From NCBI RefSeq assembly GCF_019669985.1, contig NZ_AP019782.1, positions 1,418,501-1,482,500 of the forward strand: a DNA stretch of 64,000 nt, read 5' to 3'. The DNA comes from Methylogaea oryzae (GTDB taxonomy: Bacteria; Pseudomonadota; Gammaproteobacteria; Methylococcales; Methylococcaceae). A program made the translations under genes and the position numbers. The number at the start of each line of letters is the position of its first letter. Positions within the stretch are counted from its first letter, which is position 1. Positions 46,081-56,145 of this stretch are shown piece after piece. The notes below the pieces were generated by a model, which was given only the letters and a program-made list of their open reading frames with translations, was not told the DNA's origin and ran no database searches.

Positions 46081-47193
46081 ATGGGCGTTCCATTACGTCA
46101 GCAGTTCAGTATCGCCAGCTATCTGGTCAAGCAAAAGCTCAAAGGCCGGGAGAAATATCCGCTGGTGTTGATGCTGGAGCCGTTGTTTCGCTGCAATCTG
46201 GCCTGCGCCGGTTGCGGCAAGATCGACTATCCGGACGAGATCCTCAACAAGCGCTTGAGCGTGGAAGATTGTTTGGCGGCCGTGGACGAATGCGGCGCGC
46301 CGGTCATTTCCATCGCCGGCGGCGAGCCCCTGTTGCACAAAGAGCTGCCCCAGGTAGTGGACGGCATCATCGCTCGCAAGAAATACGTGTATCTGTGCAC
46401 CAACGCCTTGTTGCTGCGCAAGAAGATGGACGACTACAAGCCCTCTCCTTATCTGACCTTCTCCGTGCATTTGGACGGCGAAAGGGAGCGTCACGATACC
46501 TCGGTGTGCCAAGAGGGCGTGTTCGAGAAGGCGGTGGAAGCCATCAAGCTGGCTTTGGACAAAGGCTTTCGCGTCACCATCAACTGCACCTTGTTCCAGG
46601 GTGAGACGGCGCCGGAAGTGGCCAAGTTCCTGGATTACGTGCGCGACCTGGGCGTGGAGGGCATCACCATCTCCCCCGGCTTCAGCTACGAAAGGGCGCC
46701 GCAGCAGGGCATCTTCATCAAGTCGGTGGAAACCAAAGAACTGTTCCGCGACATTTTCCGCCTGGGCAAGGGCCGCAAGTGGCGCCTGAACCATTCCAGC
46801 CTGTTCCTGGATTTCCTCGCCGGCAACCAAGGTTACAACTGCACGCCGTGGGGCAACCCGACGCGCAACGTGTTCGGCTGGCAGAAGCCTTGCTACTTGT
46901 TGTCCGACGAAGGTTACGCCTCCAGCTTCAAGGGCTTGATGGAAGAAACCCCCTGGCAAAAATACGGCACGGTGCGCAATCCCAAGTGCGTCAATTGCAT
47001 GGCCCACTGCGGTTATGAAGCCACCGCCGTGGCTGACGCCATGAGCAATCCGCTCAAGGCCCTGCTGGTTTCTATGCGCGGTCCCCGCACCGAAGGCGCC
47101 ATGGTGGAGCAGGCCGTGCCGCAATACGAGGTTCCAGTCGAGGGAGCCGCCATCGATTCGGGACGGGTTGAGACGCCGCCCCATAGCTGCTGA
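46081..47193 (+). CDS. hpnH: Adenosylhopene synthase HpnH (radical SAM)
   Basis: Adds the adenosyl moiety to hopene, the first step of extended hopanoid synthesis. 370 residues from ATG 46081, with AGGAG about eight bases upstream; the alternative upstream start at 46060 would lose this. The radical SAM motif is CNLACAGC with cysteines at 38, 42 and 45. A C-terminal cysteine cluster (NPKCVNCMAHCGYE) fits the SPASM-like tail of the family. ISIAGGEPLLHKEL is the SAM-binding GGE segment. It is followed 17 bases later by hpnB. Confidence 0.96.
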   Translation: MGVPLRQQFSIASYLVKQKLKGREKYPLVLMLEPLFRCNLACAGCGKIDYPDEILNKRLSVEDCLAAVDECGAPVISIAGGEPLLHKELPQVVDGIIARKKYVYLCTNALLLRKKMDDYKPSPYLTFSVHLDGERERHDTSVCQEGVFEKAVEAIKLALDKGFRVTINCTLFQGETAPEVAKFLDYVRDLGVEGITISPGFSYERAPQQGIFIKSVETKELFRDIFRLGKGRKWRLNHSSLFLDFLAGNQGYNCTPWGNPTRNVFGWQKPCYLLSDEGYASSFKGLMEETPWQKYGTVRNPKCVNCMAHCGYEATAVADAMSNPLKALLVSMRGPRTEGAMVEQAVPQYEVPVEGAAIDSGRVETPPHSC

Positions 47194-47210
47194 GGAGAAG
47201 GGCGCTCGCC

Positions 47211-48326
47211 ATGACGGAAGGGTTGTCGATGCTGGCCGCGTTGGCGGCCCTTTTTTGGTTGGCCATCGTCGTGCTGCCTTGGCAGCCCTGGCGCAACCGG
47301 GAAGTGCTGGAGGCGGAGGCAGGGGAGGGCGACGCCGACCTCTCCGACATCACCGTGGTGATTCCCGCCCGCAACGAGGCGGAGGTGATTGCCACCACTT
47401 TGGGGGCTTTGGCGGCGCAAGGCCGCCGACTCAAGGTGGTGGTGGTGGACGACGCCTCCAGCGACGATACCGCGGCGGTCGCGCGGCAAGTCCAGGGGCT
47501 CGATCTGCGCGTGATGCAAAGCCAGCCCCTGCCGCCCGGCTGGAGCGGCAAGCTGTGGGCTTTGGAGCAAGCCTGCGGTTCGGTGGCCACGCCGTTGACG
47601 TTGCTGTTGGATGCCGATATCCGCCTGGAGCCCGGCATGTTGCCGACACTGCGGCGCAAAATGCGCAGCGAAGGCGTGCATTTTGTTTCGCTCATGGCCA
47701 CCTTGCGCATGGACGGCGTGTGGGAAAAGCTCCTGATGCCCGCTTTCGTCTATTTCTTCAAATTCCTCTATCCGTTCGCCTTGTCCAATTCGCGCTTCAA
47801 GGGCGTGGCGGCGGCAGCGGGCGGCTGCATCATGCTGGAAACCCGCTTGCTCAAGGATATCGGCGGCTTCGGCGTCATCCGCGAGGCGCTGATCGACGAT
47901 TGCTCCTTGGCCCGCACCGTCAAAGGGGCCGGCAACCGCACTTGGATCGGTTTGTCCCGCTCGGTGGTTAGCCTGCGCAGTTACGATCGTTTAAGCGAAA
48001 TCTGGGACATGGTGGCGCGGACCGCTTATACGCAGTTGCGCTATTCGGTGGTGCTGTTGTTGCTCTGTACCGCTTTTATGTTCGTCCTGTTCTGGCTGCC
48101 GCCTTTGGGCTTGCTGGCCGGTGGCGCGACCGCTAAGGTCTCGTTTCTGGCTTACGGGCTGATGGCGTTGCTCTATTGGCCGACGCTGGCGTTTTATGGG
48201 CGCAGCCCCTGGTGGGCGTGGGCCATGCCGTTCATCGCCGCTCTCTATATGGCCATGACCTGGACTTCCGCCATCCGCTATTGGCGCGGCGTGCGCAGCC
48301 GCTGGAAAGGCCGGGTTTACGAATGA
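47211..48326 (+). CDS. hpnB: Hopene-associated glycosyltransferase HpnB
   Basis: 371-residue family 2 glycosyltransferase at the inner membrane. It has an N-terminal membrane segment, then the GT2 core (ITVVIPARNEAEVIATTL, VVVVDDASSDDT, LLLDADIRLEPGM, REALIDDCSLAR with the catalytic acidic pair) and two or three C-terminal membrane segments. The HpnB assignment depends on pairing with hpnH; the sugar added is not known from sequence. GAGGAGAAGG precedes the ATG. Confidence 0.9.
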   Translation: MTEGLSMLAALAALFWLAIVVLPWQPWRNREVLEAEAGEGDADLSDITVVIPARNEAEVIATTLGALAAQGRRLKVVVVDDASSDDTAAVARQVQGLDLRVMQSQPLPPGWSGKLWALEQACGSVATPLTLLLDADIRLEPGMLPTLRRKMRSEGVHFVSLMATLRMDGVWEKLLMPAFVYFFKFLYPFALSNSRFKGVAAAAGGCIMLETRLLKDIGGFGVIREALIDDCSLARTVKGAGNRTWIGLSRSVVSLRSYDRLSEIWDMVARTAYTQLRYSVVLLLLCTAFMFVLFWLPPLGLLAGGATAKVSFLAYGLMALLYWPTLAFYGRSPWWAWAMPFIAALYMAMTWTSAIRYWRGVRSRWKGRVYE

Positions 48327-48363
48327 CCGTGGCGCGGGCGCCCGGCCGTCCGCGTCTTTTTGC

Positions 48364-51006
48364 TCACCCCTCGTCGATCAATGCCAGCAAGCTGGCGTGC
48401 AGCGCCTGCCGCGCCGCTTCCGTGGCCAGCGGCTTTCCGTCCCGGTCGGTAATATGGAAAACGTCTTCGGCGCGGCTGCCGATGGTGCTCACTTTGGCGT
48501 TGAGCACGCGGATGCCGTGGCGGGTGAACGCCTGCCCGACTTTGGACAGCAAGCCCGGTTGGTCGGTGGCCAACAGCTCCATGACGGTGTGGCGGGCTTG
48601 GGCGTCGTCGTGAAAGTAAACCTGGGTGCGGACGGCGAAGTGCTTGACCTGCGACGGCTGCCGGCGGGCTACCCGCATGGCTTGGTCGGTGGGATGCAGC
48701 AGGCTGGCGCGTAGCCGGTCGGCGATTTCCGTTTGCCGCAGCGGGTTTTCGATGGGAGCGTTGTTTTGCTCCAGTACTTGATAGCTGATCAGCACGTAGC
48801 CATGGCTGGTGGTGATGAGCCTGGCATCGAGAATGGTCAGGTTGAGCTGGTCCAGTACCGCCGTGCTGCAGGCGAAAATATAGTCCCGGTCGGCCATGTA
48901 AACGAAGGCCTCCGCACTGCCCCAGCGGCTTTCCGGGCGCAGCAGGACCAGCGGCAAGTCGGCGTCGCGACACCCCGCCAGGGCGATGGTATGCCAGGCG
49001 ATTTCCTCGGGGGCGAAGCGCAGGAAATACTCGTCGCCGAGATTGGCCCAGACGATTTCCGTGGTCGCGGCCGGAAGGCCCAGGCGCTCCGTGATGCGTT
49101 GGGCGTCATGGCGCCGCGCCGCGCAAATCTCTCCCTGGGCGATGGGGTTGTGCAGGCCCCGTCGCAAGGCGCGTCGCGCGACGGCGTAAAGCTCCTTGAA
49201 CAAGGCGTCCTTCCAGGAGTTCCACAGGTTGGGGTTGGTGGCGCGGATGTCCGCCAGGGTCAGCAGGTAGATGTGGTTGAGGTAGGCTTCGCTGCCCACG
49301 GCGGAGGCGAATTCGTGCACCACGTCGGGATCGGCGATGTCCTTGCGCTGGGCGGTGAGGGACATGAGTAGGTGATTCCGCACCAGCCAAGTGACCAGTT
49401 TGGTGTCGTCGTCGCCGAGGCCGTGGCGGCGGCAGAATTCTCCGGCGATGCGCTCGCCCATTTCGGAGTGGTCGCCGCCGCTGCCTTTGGCGATGTCGTG
49501 CAGAAGCCCGGCGATATACAGTAGTTCCGGTTTGGCGATCTGCCGCGACAGGTCGTAGGCGAACGGCAGCTCCTCCCGGTGCTTTTCCAGGGTGAAGCGG
49601 CGCAGGTTGCGCACGACGAACAGCGAATGCTCGTCCACGGTGTAGACGTGGAATAAATCGAACTGCATGCGTCCCACTACCTTGGCGAATTCCGGCAGGT
49701 AGGCCGCCAGCACGCCGTGGCGGTTCATGCGCCGCAGTTGGTGGACGATGCCCTGGGGTTCGCGCAGGATTTGCATGAACAGGCGGCAGGCGGCCGGGTC
49801 GCGGCGGAAGTCGTCGTCGATGATGTCCAGGCTGCCCCGAATCAGGCGGATGGTGGAGGCCCGGATCCCCAGCAGGCTCGGGTTTTTTTGCAGGGCAAGG
49901 AAAATTTCCAGCAAGGCCAGGGGGCGCTGCCGGAACAGCTCTTCGTTGACCGCCTCCAGGTAGCCGCCGACGCTGTGAAAGTATTCGTCCACGCGGACGG
50001 GGGGCGTGCTCGCCTGGCGGCTGGGCATGGCTTCCTGGAACAGCTGCAGCAGCATTTCGTTGAGTCTTTCGACACCTTTGATGGTGCGGAAATATTGCTG
50101 CATGAATTCCTCGACGGCTTGGTTGCCGTCCGTGGCCAGGTAGCCGAACCGGTCCGCCAGTTGTTTCTGGTACTCGAACAGCAAGCGGTCCTCGCAGCGC
50201 CCGGCCAGGCTGTGCAGGGCGAAACGGATGGTCCACAAGAAATCGCGGGCGCGATTCAGTTCCAGGTATTCGTTGTGGCTGAGGATGCCGCGGCTGACCA
50301 GTTGGATCAGGTCGGCGGCGCCGTAGAGCCGCCGGGTGACCCAGCCGATGATTTGGATGTCGCGTAAGCCGCCTGGGCCGTCCTTGACGTTGGGCTCTAG
50401 GTTGTAGGCGGTGTCGTGGTATTTGTGATAGCGCGCTTCCTGCTCTTGCAGCTTGGCGGTGAAGAACGCCTGCGCCGGCCACAAGCGCTCGGGAGCGAGG
50501 CGGGCTTCCAGTTGCTGGAACAGGGCGATGTCGCCGCAGAGGTGGCGGCATTCGATGAGGTTGGTGATGACGGTTTGGTCGCGTTCGGCTTCCTGTTCGC
50601 ATTCCTCCACGGTGCGTACGCTTTGGCCGGGCTTCAGGCCGATGTCCCATAAAAAGCGGAACAGGGCCGCGACGGGGTCGGCGCAGGACTTGTTGTCCGC
50701 CAGGGGTTGCGCCGTGAGCAGCAGCAGGTCGACATCCGAGTGGGGGTGCAGTTCCCGCCGGCCGTAGCCGCCCACCGCAACCAGGCAAAGGCCGTCGGCC
50801 CGGTCTCCGAGAAAGTGTTTCCAGCAAGCGATCAACAGCCGGTCGACCACCGCCGCTTTGGCGTGCAGCAAATCCGCGACGGGGACGCCCGTGTCGAAGC
50901 CGCGAATCAAGTCGGCGGCGACCGCCGCCAGGTGGTCCTTATAGGATTGGAGGGGGGCGGCCTCGTCCAGCAGCGCTTCAAAAGGCGGCGGGGTCGATAT
51001 GGTCAC
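48364..51006 (-). CDS. glnD: Bifunctional uridylyltransferase/uridylyl-removing enzyme GlnD
   Basis: Nitrogen sensor that adds UMP to PII proteins when glutamine is low and removes it when glutamine is high. 880 residues: nucleotidyltransferase domain with GGYGRRELHPHSDVDLLLL (metal acids Asp91 and Asp93), a GlnD helical domain, an HD phosphohydrolase (AGLLHDIAKGSGGDHSEMG) and two C-terminal ACT domains (ILDARLITTSHGYVLISYQV and GLLSKVGQAFTRHGIRVLNA). The start overlaps the 3' end of map by 29 bases. The map-glnD order is common in gammaproteobacteria. Confidence 0.97.
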   Translation of the reverse strand: MTISTPPPFEALLDEAAPLQSYKDHLAAVAADLIRGFDTGVPVADLLHAKAAVVDRLLIACWKHFLGDRADGLCLVAVGGYGRRELHPHSDVDLLLLTAQPLADNKSCADPVAALFRFLWDIGLKPGQSVRTVEECEQEAERDQTVITNLIECRHLCGDIALFQQLEARLAPERLWPAQAFFTAKLQEQEARYHKYHDTAYNLEPNVKDGPGGLRDIQIIGWVTRRLYGAADLIQLVSRGILSHNEYLELNRARDFLWTIRFALHSLAGRCEDRLLFEYQKQLADRFGYLATDGNQAVEEFMQQYFRTIKGVERLNEMLLQLFQEAMPSRQASTPPVRVDEYFHSVGGYLEAVNEELFRQRPLALLEIFLALQKNPSLLGIRASTIRLIRGSLDIIDDDFRRDPAACRLFMQILREPQGIVHQLRRMNRHGVLAAYLPEFAKVVGRMQFDLFHVYTVDEHSLFVVRNLRRFTLEKHREELPFAYDLSRQIAKPELLYIAGLLHDIAKGSGGDHSEMGERIAGEFCRRHGLGDDDTKLVTWLVRNHLLMSLTAQRKDIADPDVVHEFASAVGSEAYLNHIYLLTLADIRATNPNLWNSWKDALFKELYAVARRALRRGLHNPIAQGEICAARRHDAQRITERLGLPAATTEIVWANLGDEYFLRFAPEEIAWHTIALAGCRDADLPLVLLRPESRWGSAEAFVYMADRDYIFACSTAVLDQLNLTILDARLITTSHGYVLISYQVLEQNNAPIENPLRQTEIADRLRASLLHPTDQAMRVARRQPSQVKHFAVRTQVYFHDDAQARHTVMELLATDQPGLLSKVGQAFTRHGIRVLNAKVSTIGSRAEDVFHITDRDGKPLATEAARQALHASLLALIDEG

Positions 51007-51775
51007 GGCTTACCCGTTCGTCATTGCGCAGGGTGAGAATTTCAAAGCCGTTGTCGGTTACCAGAATGGTGTGTTCCCATTGGGCCGAAAGGCTGTGGTC
51101 GCGCGTCACCGCGGTCCAGCCGTCGGGCAGCACTTTGACGTCGGCTTTGCCGGCGTTGATCATGGGCTCGATGGTGAAAGTCATGCCGGCTTCCAGCAGC
51201 TCCCCCGTGCCGGGTTTGCCATAGTGCAGCACCTGGGGCTCTTCGTGAAACGCACGGCCGATGCCGTGTCCGCAAAACTCGCGGACCACTGTAAAGCCGT
51301 GGCTTTCGGCGTGTTTTTGGATGACGTGGCCGATATCCCCCAGGCGCGCGCCGGGGCGCACCTGTTGTATGCCCAGGTAGAGCGCTTCCAAGGTGATTTG
51401 CGTAAGCCTTTTGGCGCGTATGGATGGCTCGCCGATGTGGAACATGGCGCTGGTGTCGCCGTGGAAGCCGTCCTTGATGACGGTGATGTCGACGTTGACG
51501 ATATCGCCGTCCTTGAGCTTTTTCGGCCCCGGAATGCCGTGGCAGACCTGATGGTTCACCGAGGTGCAGATGGACTTGGGAAACCCGCGGTAATTGAGCG
51601 GCGCGGGGATCGCGTTTTGCACATTGACCATGTAGTCGTGGCAAATGTTGTCCAACTGTTCGGTGGTGACACCGGCCCGCACGTGGGGCGCGATCATCTC
51701 GAGCACTTCCGCGGCTAGGCGTCCGGCCACGCGCATTTTTTCGATTTCGTCACTGGACTTGATGGAGATGCTCAT
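50978..51775 (-). CDS. map: Methionine aminopeptidase, type I
   Basis: Removes the initiator methionine from nascent proteins. 265 residues (E. coli 264). The dinuclear metal ligands are in place: Asp96 and Asp107 (NVDITVIKDGFHGDTSAMF), His170 (FCGHGIGRAFHE), Glu203 (TIEPMI) and Glu234 (QWEHTILVT). It is divergent from rpsB, as in E. coli. Confidence 0.98.
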   Translation of the reverse strand: MSISIKSSDEIEKMRVAGRLAAEVLEMIAPHVRAGVTTEQLDNICHDYMVNVQNAIPAPLNYRGFPKSICTSVNHQVCHGIPGPKKLKDGDIVNVDITVIKDGFHGDTSAMFHIGEPSIRAKRLTQITLEALYLGIQQVRPGARLGDIGHVIQKHAESHGFTVVREFCGHGIGRAFHEEPQVLHYGKPGTGELLEAGMTFTIEPMINAGKADVKVLPDGWTAVTRDHSLSAQWEHTILVTDNGFEILTLRNDERVSRDHIDPAAF

Positions 51776-51845
51776 TGGGGTGTTGGGCGACCGTTGGACT
51801 GTGCGGGAATCGGCAAGGCCCCGCGCGGCTTTTTGCTCGCACGGA

Positions 51846-51874
51846 TTGTTGAGGAAAGCCGGGTATGGTATAAA
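51846..51874 (+). promoter_or_regulatory. Extended -10 promoter for rpsB-tsf with long leader
   Basis: TTGTTG (51846-51851), a 17-base spacer and TATAAA (51869-51874) preceded by TGG form an extended -10 promoter. The predicted leader is about 230 bases. In E. coli the rpsB leader mediates feedback by ribosomal protein S2, and a leader of this length would allow the same; no leader fold was modelled here. The region 51776-52109 has no gene; a triplicated GGCAAGAT-like repeat lies at 51889-51910. Confidence 0.55.
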
Positions 51875-52109
51875 TCACCGCCGTTTTTGGCAAGATGGCA
51901 AGATGGCAAGTCGGCGGGATGGCCGATTTGTTTTTACCCGTACCAGGGGAAGTGCAGGGATGCGTTAAGCAACAACACACACACGTCGGCACATCCGGTT
52001 GGGTGCCGGACTCTACCATTGAATCCTAGAGTTTGGTTATCGGATGGGGCGTGTGGAGGCAAAACCCTTAGCCGGTTCGCTATGGCCGGCCTATGCAATT
52101 GGAGTAATG

Positions 52110-52874
52110 ATGGCAAACGTAACGATGCGTCAGATGTTGGAAGCTGGCGTACACTTCGGGCACCAGACCCGCTATTGGAATCCGAAAATGGCGCCCTACA
52201 TCTTCGGCGCGCGCAGTCAGATTCACATCATCAATCTGGAAAAAACCCTGCCGTTGTTCAACGACGCCATGCAGTACATGGAGCAGTTGGCGGCCAATCG
52301 GGGCAACATCCTGTTCGTCGGCACCAAAAAAGCCATCCGTAAGACGGTAGAAGAAGAGGCTGCGCGTTGCGGCATGCCCTTCGTCAATTACCGCTGGTTG
52401 GGCGGCATGTTGACCAACTTCAACACCATTAAGAAATCCGTTTCCCGCCTCAAGCAGCTGGAAACCATGCGCGACGACGGCAGCTTGAGCCGTTTCCATA
52501 AAAAGGAAGCCCTGGGCATGATGCGCGAGCTGGAAAAGCTGGAGCGCAGCATGGGCGGCATCAAGAACATGGACCGCCTGCCGGACGCGTTGTTCGTGCT
52601 GGACGTGGGCCACGAGAAGAACGCTGTGGCGGAAGCCGTCAAGCTGGGCATCCCGGTCATCGCCGTGGTGGACAGCAACAACAGCCCCAATGGCGTGGAC
52701 TACATCATCCCGGGCAACGACGACTCCATTCGCGCCGTGCAGCTCTACACCCAGAGCGCAGCCGCTTCGATCCTCAGCGGCAAGGCCGCCGATTTGGGCG
52801 CGGCTGGCGGCAAGGGCGACGATTTCGTCGAAATGGAAGCGGAAGCCGCTTCCAGCGCAGAAGCCGCGGAATAA
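52110..52874 (+). CDS. rpsB: 30S ribosomal protein S2
   Basis: 254-residue S2 with [43 protein letters not shown] and [12 protein letters not shown]. Two adjacent ATG codons (52107, 52110) follow GGAG at 52101; the second gives usual spacing and the usual MANVT start. First gene of the rpsB to rseP run. A strong hairpin follows the stop. Confidence 0.98.
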   Translation: MANVTMRQMLEAGVHFGHQTRYWNPKMAPYIFGARSQIHIINLEKTLPLFNDAMQYMEQLAANRGNILFVGTKKAIRKTVEEEAARCGMPFVNYRWLGGMLTNFNTIKKSVSRLKQLETMRDDGSLSRFHKKEALGMMRELEKLERSMGGIKNMDRLPDALFVLDVGHEKNAVAEAVKLGIPVIAVVDSNNSPNGVDYIIPGNDDSIRAVQLYTQSAAASILSGKAADLGAAGGKGDDFVEMEAEAASSAEAAE

Positions 52875-52891
52875 TCCGTCCGCCGCACATG

Positions 52892-52934
52892 GGGCAGCCC
52901 AACGCCGCACGACGGCGTTGGGCTGCCCCGTTGT
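52892..52934 (+). terminator. Strong hairpin between rpsB and tsf, probable attenuator
   Basis: A perfect 17-bp stem (52892-52908 with 52914-52930) with a 5-base loop. It is followed by GTTGTTG rather than a full T-run, so termination is probably partial, making less tsf than rpsB transcript. Confidence 0.7.
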
Positions 52935-53036
52935 TGAGGCGTAAAGGCTGCAACACGCCGGCGCGGAACCGAAAGAGTCCGCCTCGGCGATGCGCGTAAT
53001 GCACTCTAGGAAAAAGTTAATTGAGGTTTTGATTAG

Positions 53037-53915
53037 ATGAATATCACTGCGGCAATGGTGAAGGAGCTACGCGAACGTACCGGCTCCGGCATGATGGAAT
53101 GCAAGAAGGCTTTGACCGAAGCCAACGGCGACATGGAAGCGGCCATCGAATGGATGCGTAAGACCGGCTTGACCAAAGCTGACAAGAAAGCCGGCCGCAC
53201 CGCCGCCGAAGGTTACGTTTGCGTGAAGATGAGCGCCGACGGCAAGGTTGCCGCCCTGGTCGAAATCAACAGCGAAACCGACTTCGTCGCCAAGGCGGAC
53301 GATTTCGTCAAGTTCGCCAACGACGTGGCCGACCTGGTTGCCGCCAACGATGTCTCCAGCCTGGAGCAAGTGTCGGCACTGTCCTTGAACGGTTCCACCG
53401 TAGACGAGACTCGCCGCGCCCTGGTTGCCAAGCTGGGCGAGAACATCAATCTGCGCCGCTTCGAGCGCTACACCAGCGCCGACGGCGTGCTGGCCGGCTA
53501 CAGCCATGGCAGCCGCATCGGCGTGCTGGTCGAGCTGAAGGGCGGCAATGCCGAGCTGGGCCGCGACATCGCCATGCACGTGGCCGCCAGCAAGCCCGTT
53601 TGCTTGGACGAGTCCGGCGTTCCGGCCGAGCTGATCGCCAAGGAGAAAGAAATTTTCTCCGCCCAGGCGCTGGAAAGCGGCAAGCCGGCCGAAATCGTGG
53701 AAAAGATGGTGCAGGGCCGCATCAACAAATTCCTGGGTGAAATCACCCTGGTCGGCCAACCGTTCGTGAAGAACCCGGACGTGACCGTGGCCGGTTTGCT
53801 CAAGGAGAAGAGCGCGTCCGTGGCGCGTTTCGTGCGCTATGAAGTAGGCGAAGGCATCGAGAAGGAAGAAAGCAATTTCGCCGAGGAAGTAATGGCTCAG
53901 GTTCGCGGAGCCTAA
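53037..53915 (+). CDS. tsf: Elongation factor Ts
   Basis: Nucleotide exchange factor for EF-Tu. 292 residues with the UBA-like N-terminus ([38 protein letters not shown]) and the TDFVAK motif ([11 protein letters not shown]) that contacts EF-Tu. The upstream GAGG at 53022 is the likely ribosome binding site. Separated from rpsB by an attenuator-like hairpin and from pyrH by a terminator. Confidence 0.98.
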   Translation: MNITAAMVKELRERTGSGMMECKKALTEANGDMEAAIEWMRKTGLTKADKKAGRTAAEGYVCVKMSADGKVAALVEINSETDFVAKADDFVKFANDVADLVAANDVSSLEQVSALSLNGSTVDETRRALVAKLGENINLRRFERYTSADGVLAGYSHGSRIGVLVELKGGNAELGRDIAMHVAASKPVCLDESGVPAELIAKEKEIFSAQALESGKPAEIVEKMVQGRINKFLGEITLVGQPFVKNPDVTVAGLLKEKSASVARFVRYEVGEGIEKEESNFAEEVMAQVRGA

Positions 53916-53924
53916 TCCTCACCG

Positions 53925-53968
53925 GGGCTTTGTGGCATCGGCTTGGGCTGATGCCGCAAAGCCCTTTT
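53925..53968 (+). terminator. Terminator between tsf and pyrH
   Basis: A long inverted repeat (GGGCTTTGTGGCATCGG paired with CTGATGCCGCAAAGCCC, a few wobble pairs) is followed by TTTT. The pyrH-frr unit would therefore need its own promoter or readthrough. Confidence 0.8.
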
Positions 53969-54030
53969 GCATAGATGGGGGCTCCGATTCGTTCGGAGCG
54001 GTTTACTACCGGCTTGCTACGGATTTATCC

Positions 54031-54750
54031 ATGTCGGAACTGAAATACCGCAGAATTTTGCTCAAGCTGAGCGGCGAAGCCCTGTTGGGCGACGGCCGTT
54101 GCGGCATCGACGCGGCGATACTTCAACGCCTTGCGGCGGAAATTTGCGACCTGTGCCGGGCAGGTGTGCAAACGGCGGTGGTGATCGGCGGCGGCAACAT
54201 CATCCGCGGCGCGGAAAAAGCGGCGGAGGGCCTGGATCGCGTTACCAGCGATCATATGGGCATGTTGGGCACGGTGATCAACGCCTTGGCCATGCAGGAT
54301 GCTATCGAGAATTTGGGTCTGCCGGTGCGTGTGATGTCCGCGCTGAAGATCAACCAAGTATGTGAAGACTATATCCGCCGCCGCGCGGTGCGTCATTTGG
54401 AAAAAGGCCGGGTGGTGATTTTCGCCGCCGGCACGGGCAATCCGTTTTTCACGACGGATTCGGCGGCCAGCCTGCGCGCGGTGGAAATCAACGCCGATAT
54501 CCTTATCAAGGCTACCAAGGTGGACGGCGTTTATTCCGCCGACCCCAAAAAAGATGCCAACGCCACGTTTTACAGCCGCCTGACTTTCGATCAGGCTTTG
54601 GATCAGCGGCTCAACGTGATGGACGCCACCGCTCTGGTGTTGTGCCGCGACCATCGCATCCCGTTGCGGGTGATGAACGTGTTTGAAGATGGTGCCGTCA
54701 TGCGTTTGGTGCACGGCGAAGAGATCGGTTCACTGATTGAAGCAGGATAA
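54031..54750 (+). CDS. pyrH: Uridylate kinase
   Basis: UMP to UDP kinase, 239 residues. The start is ATG 54031 ([20 protein letters not shown]); the longer frame from 53932 lies in the terminator region. Markers are [28 protein letters not shown] and [12 protein letters not shown]. Frr starts four bases after its stop. Confidence 0.98.
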   Translation: MSELKYRRILLKLSGEALLGDGRCGIDAAILQRLAAEICDLCRAGVQTAVVIGGGNIIRGAEKAAEGLDRVTSDHMGMLGTVINALAMQDAIENLGLPVRVMSALKINQVCEDYIRRRAVRHLEKGRVVIFAAGTGNPFFTTDSAASLRAVEINADILIKATKVDGVYSADPKKDANATFYSRLTFDQALDQRLNVMDATALVLCRDHRIPLRVMNVFEDGAVMRLVHGEEIGSLIEAG

Positions 54751-54754
54751 ACCC

Positions 54755-55312
54755 ATGATCGACGATATTATGCAAAGCGCCACCGCGCGCATGGCGAAAA
54801 GCGTGGAGTCGCTCAAGCACGAACTGGCGAAAATCCGCACCGGCCGGGCCCATCCCAGTTTGTTGGAGCACATCACCGTCAACTACTACGGCCAGGAAAG
54901 CTCCTTGCCCAAAGTGGCCAACGTCAACGTCGAAGACTCCCGCACCCTGATGATTACGCCCTGGGATAAGGGCATGGTTCCGGCCATCGAGAAGGCCATC
55001 ATGACATCGGACTTGGGGCTCAACCCGGTGACTTCCGGGACGGTGATTCGCGTGCCCATGCCGGCTTTGACGGAAGATCGCCGCCGCGATTTGGTCAAGG
55101 TGGTGCGTCACGAGGGCGAAAACGGCCGCGTGGCGGTGCGCAATATTCGCCGCGATGCGTTGTCGGAATTGAAGGAAGCGCTCAAGGAAAAGCTGATTTC
55201 CGAGGATGAGGAACGGCGCGCCCAGGAGCAAATTCAAAAAGTCACGGACAAGCACGTCAAAGACATCGACAAGCTGTTGGACGAAAAAGAAGCCGACTTG
55301 CTGGCTGTCTAA
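54755..55312 (+). CDS. frr: Ribosome recycling factor
   Basis: 185 residues, the standard length. It works with EF-G to split post-termination ribosomes. The start is ATG 54755 with GCAGGA upstream. Markers are [29 protein letters not shown] and [13 protein letters not shown]. Confidence 0.98.
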   Translation: MIDDIMQSATARMAKSVESLKHELAKIRTGRAHPSLLEHITVNYYGQESSLPKVANVNVEDSRTLMITPWDKGMVPAIEKAIMTSDLGLNPVTSGTVIRVPMPALTEDRRRDLVKVVRHEGENGRVAVRNIRRDALSELKEALKEKLISEDEERRAQEQIQKVTDKHVKDIDKLLDEKEADLLAV

Positions 55313-55335
55313 AGCGTTGGATTAGACGCGTTTCC

Positions 55336-56091
55336 ATGGCTGACATCGCCCCTTCCGCCGGATTGCCCCGCCACGTTGCCATCATCATGGACGGCAACGG
55401 GCGCTGGGCCAAGCAGCGCCTATTGCCGCGCACGGCGGGCCACGCGGCGGGCATCAATGTGGTGCGTAGAGTCGTTCGCTACTGCGCCGATAAAGGCGTT
55501 GAAGTGTTGACCTTGTTCGCCTTCAGCAGCGAAAACTGGCGGCGTCCGGCCGACGAGGTTTCCGTGCTGATGGACCTGTTCGTGGAGGCGCTGGCGAGGG
55601 AAACGCGCCAAATGCACGAGCAGGGCATACGTTTGCGCATCATCGGCGACACCGAGGCATTCGACGGCCGTTTGCGGCGGCGCATCGCCGAGTCCGAAGC
55701 GCTCACCGCGGGCAACACGGGCATGACGCTGATGGTGGCTGGCAATTACGGCGGCCGCCGCGACGTGGTGCGGGCGGCGCAGCGGGTGGCCGAAGCCGTG
55801 CAGCGGGGCGAGTTGGCGCCGGCCGATATCGACGAGCGGCTGATCGAAGCCAACCTCTCGACGGCCAATATGCCGGAGCCGGACCTGTTCATCCGCACGG
55901 GCGGCGAGCGGCGCATCAGCAACTTCCTGCTTTGGCAGCTGGCTTATACCGAGCTGTATTTCACCGAAACTTTGTGGCCGGATTTCGACGAGTCCCAGTT
56001 GGAGCTGGCTTTTCAGGATTTCGCCTCCCGGGAGCGCCGCTTCGGTTGTACCGGTGAGCAAATCCAGGCCGGAAGCGCCGTCGGGCGTTGA
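55336..56091 (+). CDS. uppS: Undecaprenyl diphosphate synthase
   Basis: cis-Prenyltransferase that makes the C55 lipid carrier for peptidoglycan and LPS. 251 residues with HVAIIMDGNGRWAKQR (catalytic Asp19), TLFAFSSENWRRP and PDLFIRTGGERRISNFLLWQ. It follows frr by 23 bases, the conserved order. Confidence 0.97.
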   Translation: MADIAPSAGLPRHVAIIMDGNGRWAKQRLLPRTAGHAAGINVVRRVVRYCADKGVEVLTLFAFSSENWRRPADEVSVLMDLFVEALARETRQMHEQGIRLRIIGDTEAFDGRLRRRIAESEALTAGNTGMTLMVAGNYGGRRDVVRAAQRVAEAVQRGELAPADIDERLIEANLSTANMPEPDLFIRTGGERRISNFLLWQLAYTELYFTETLWPDFDESQLELAFQDFASRERRFGCTGEQIQAGSAVGR

Positions 56092-56145
56092 TTCCTCACC
56101 CTGGCCGTCTTCGCATTCCTATCCTTTCAAAAACGGCAAACACCC

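Noticed and set aside
51885-51912. Short direct repeats GGCAAGAT-like as a possible CRISPR or iteron
   Set aside because: Only three contiguous copies of about eight to nine bases, no spacers and no replication or cas gene nearby.
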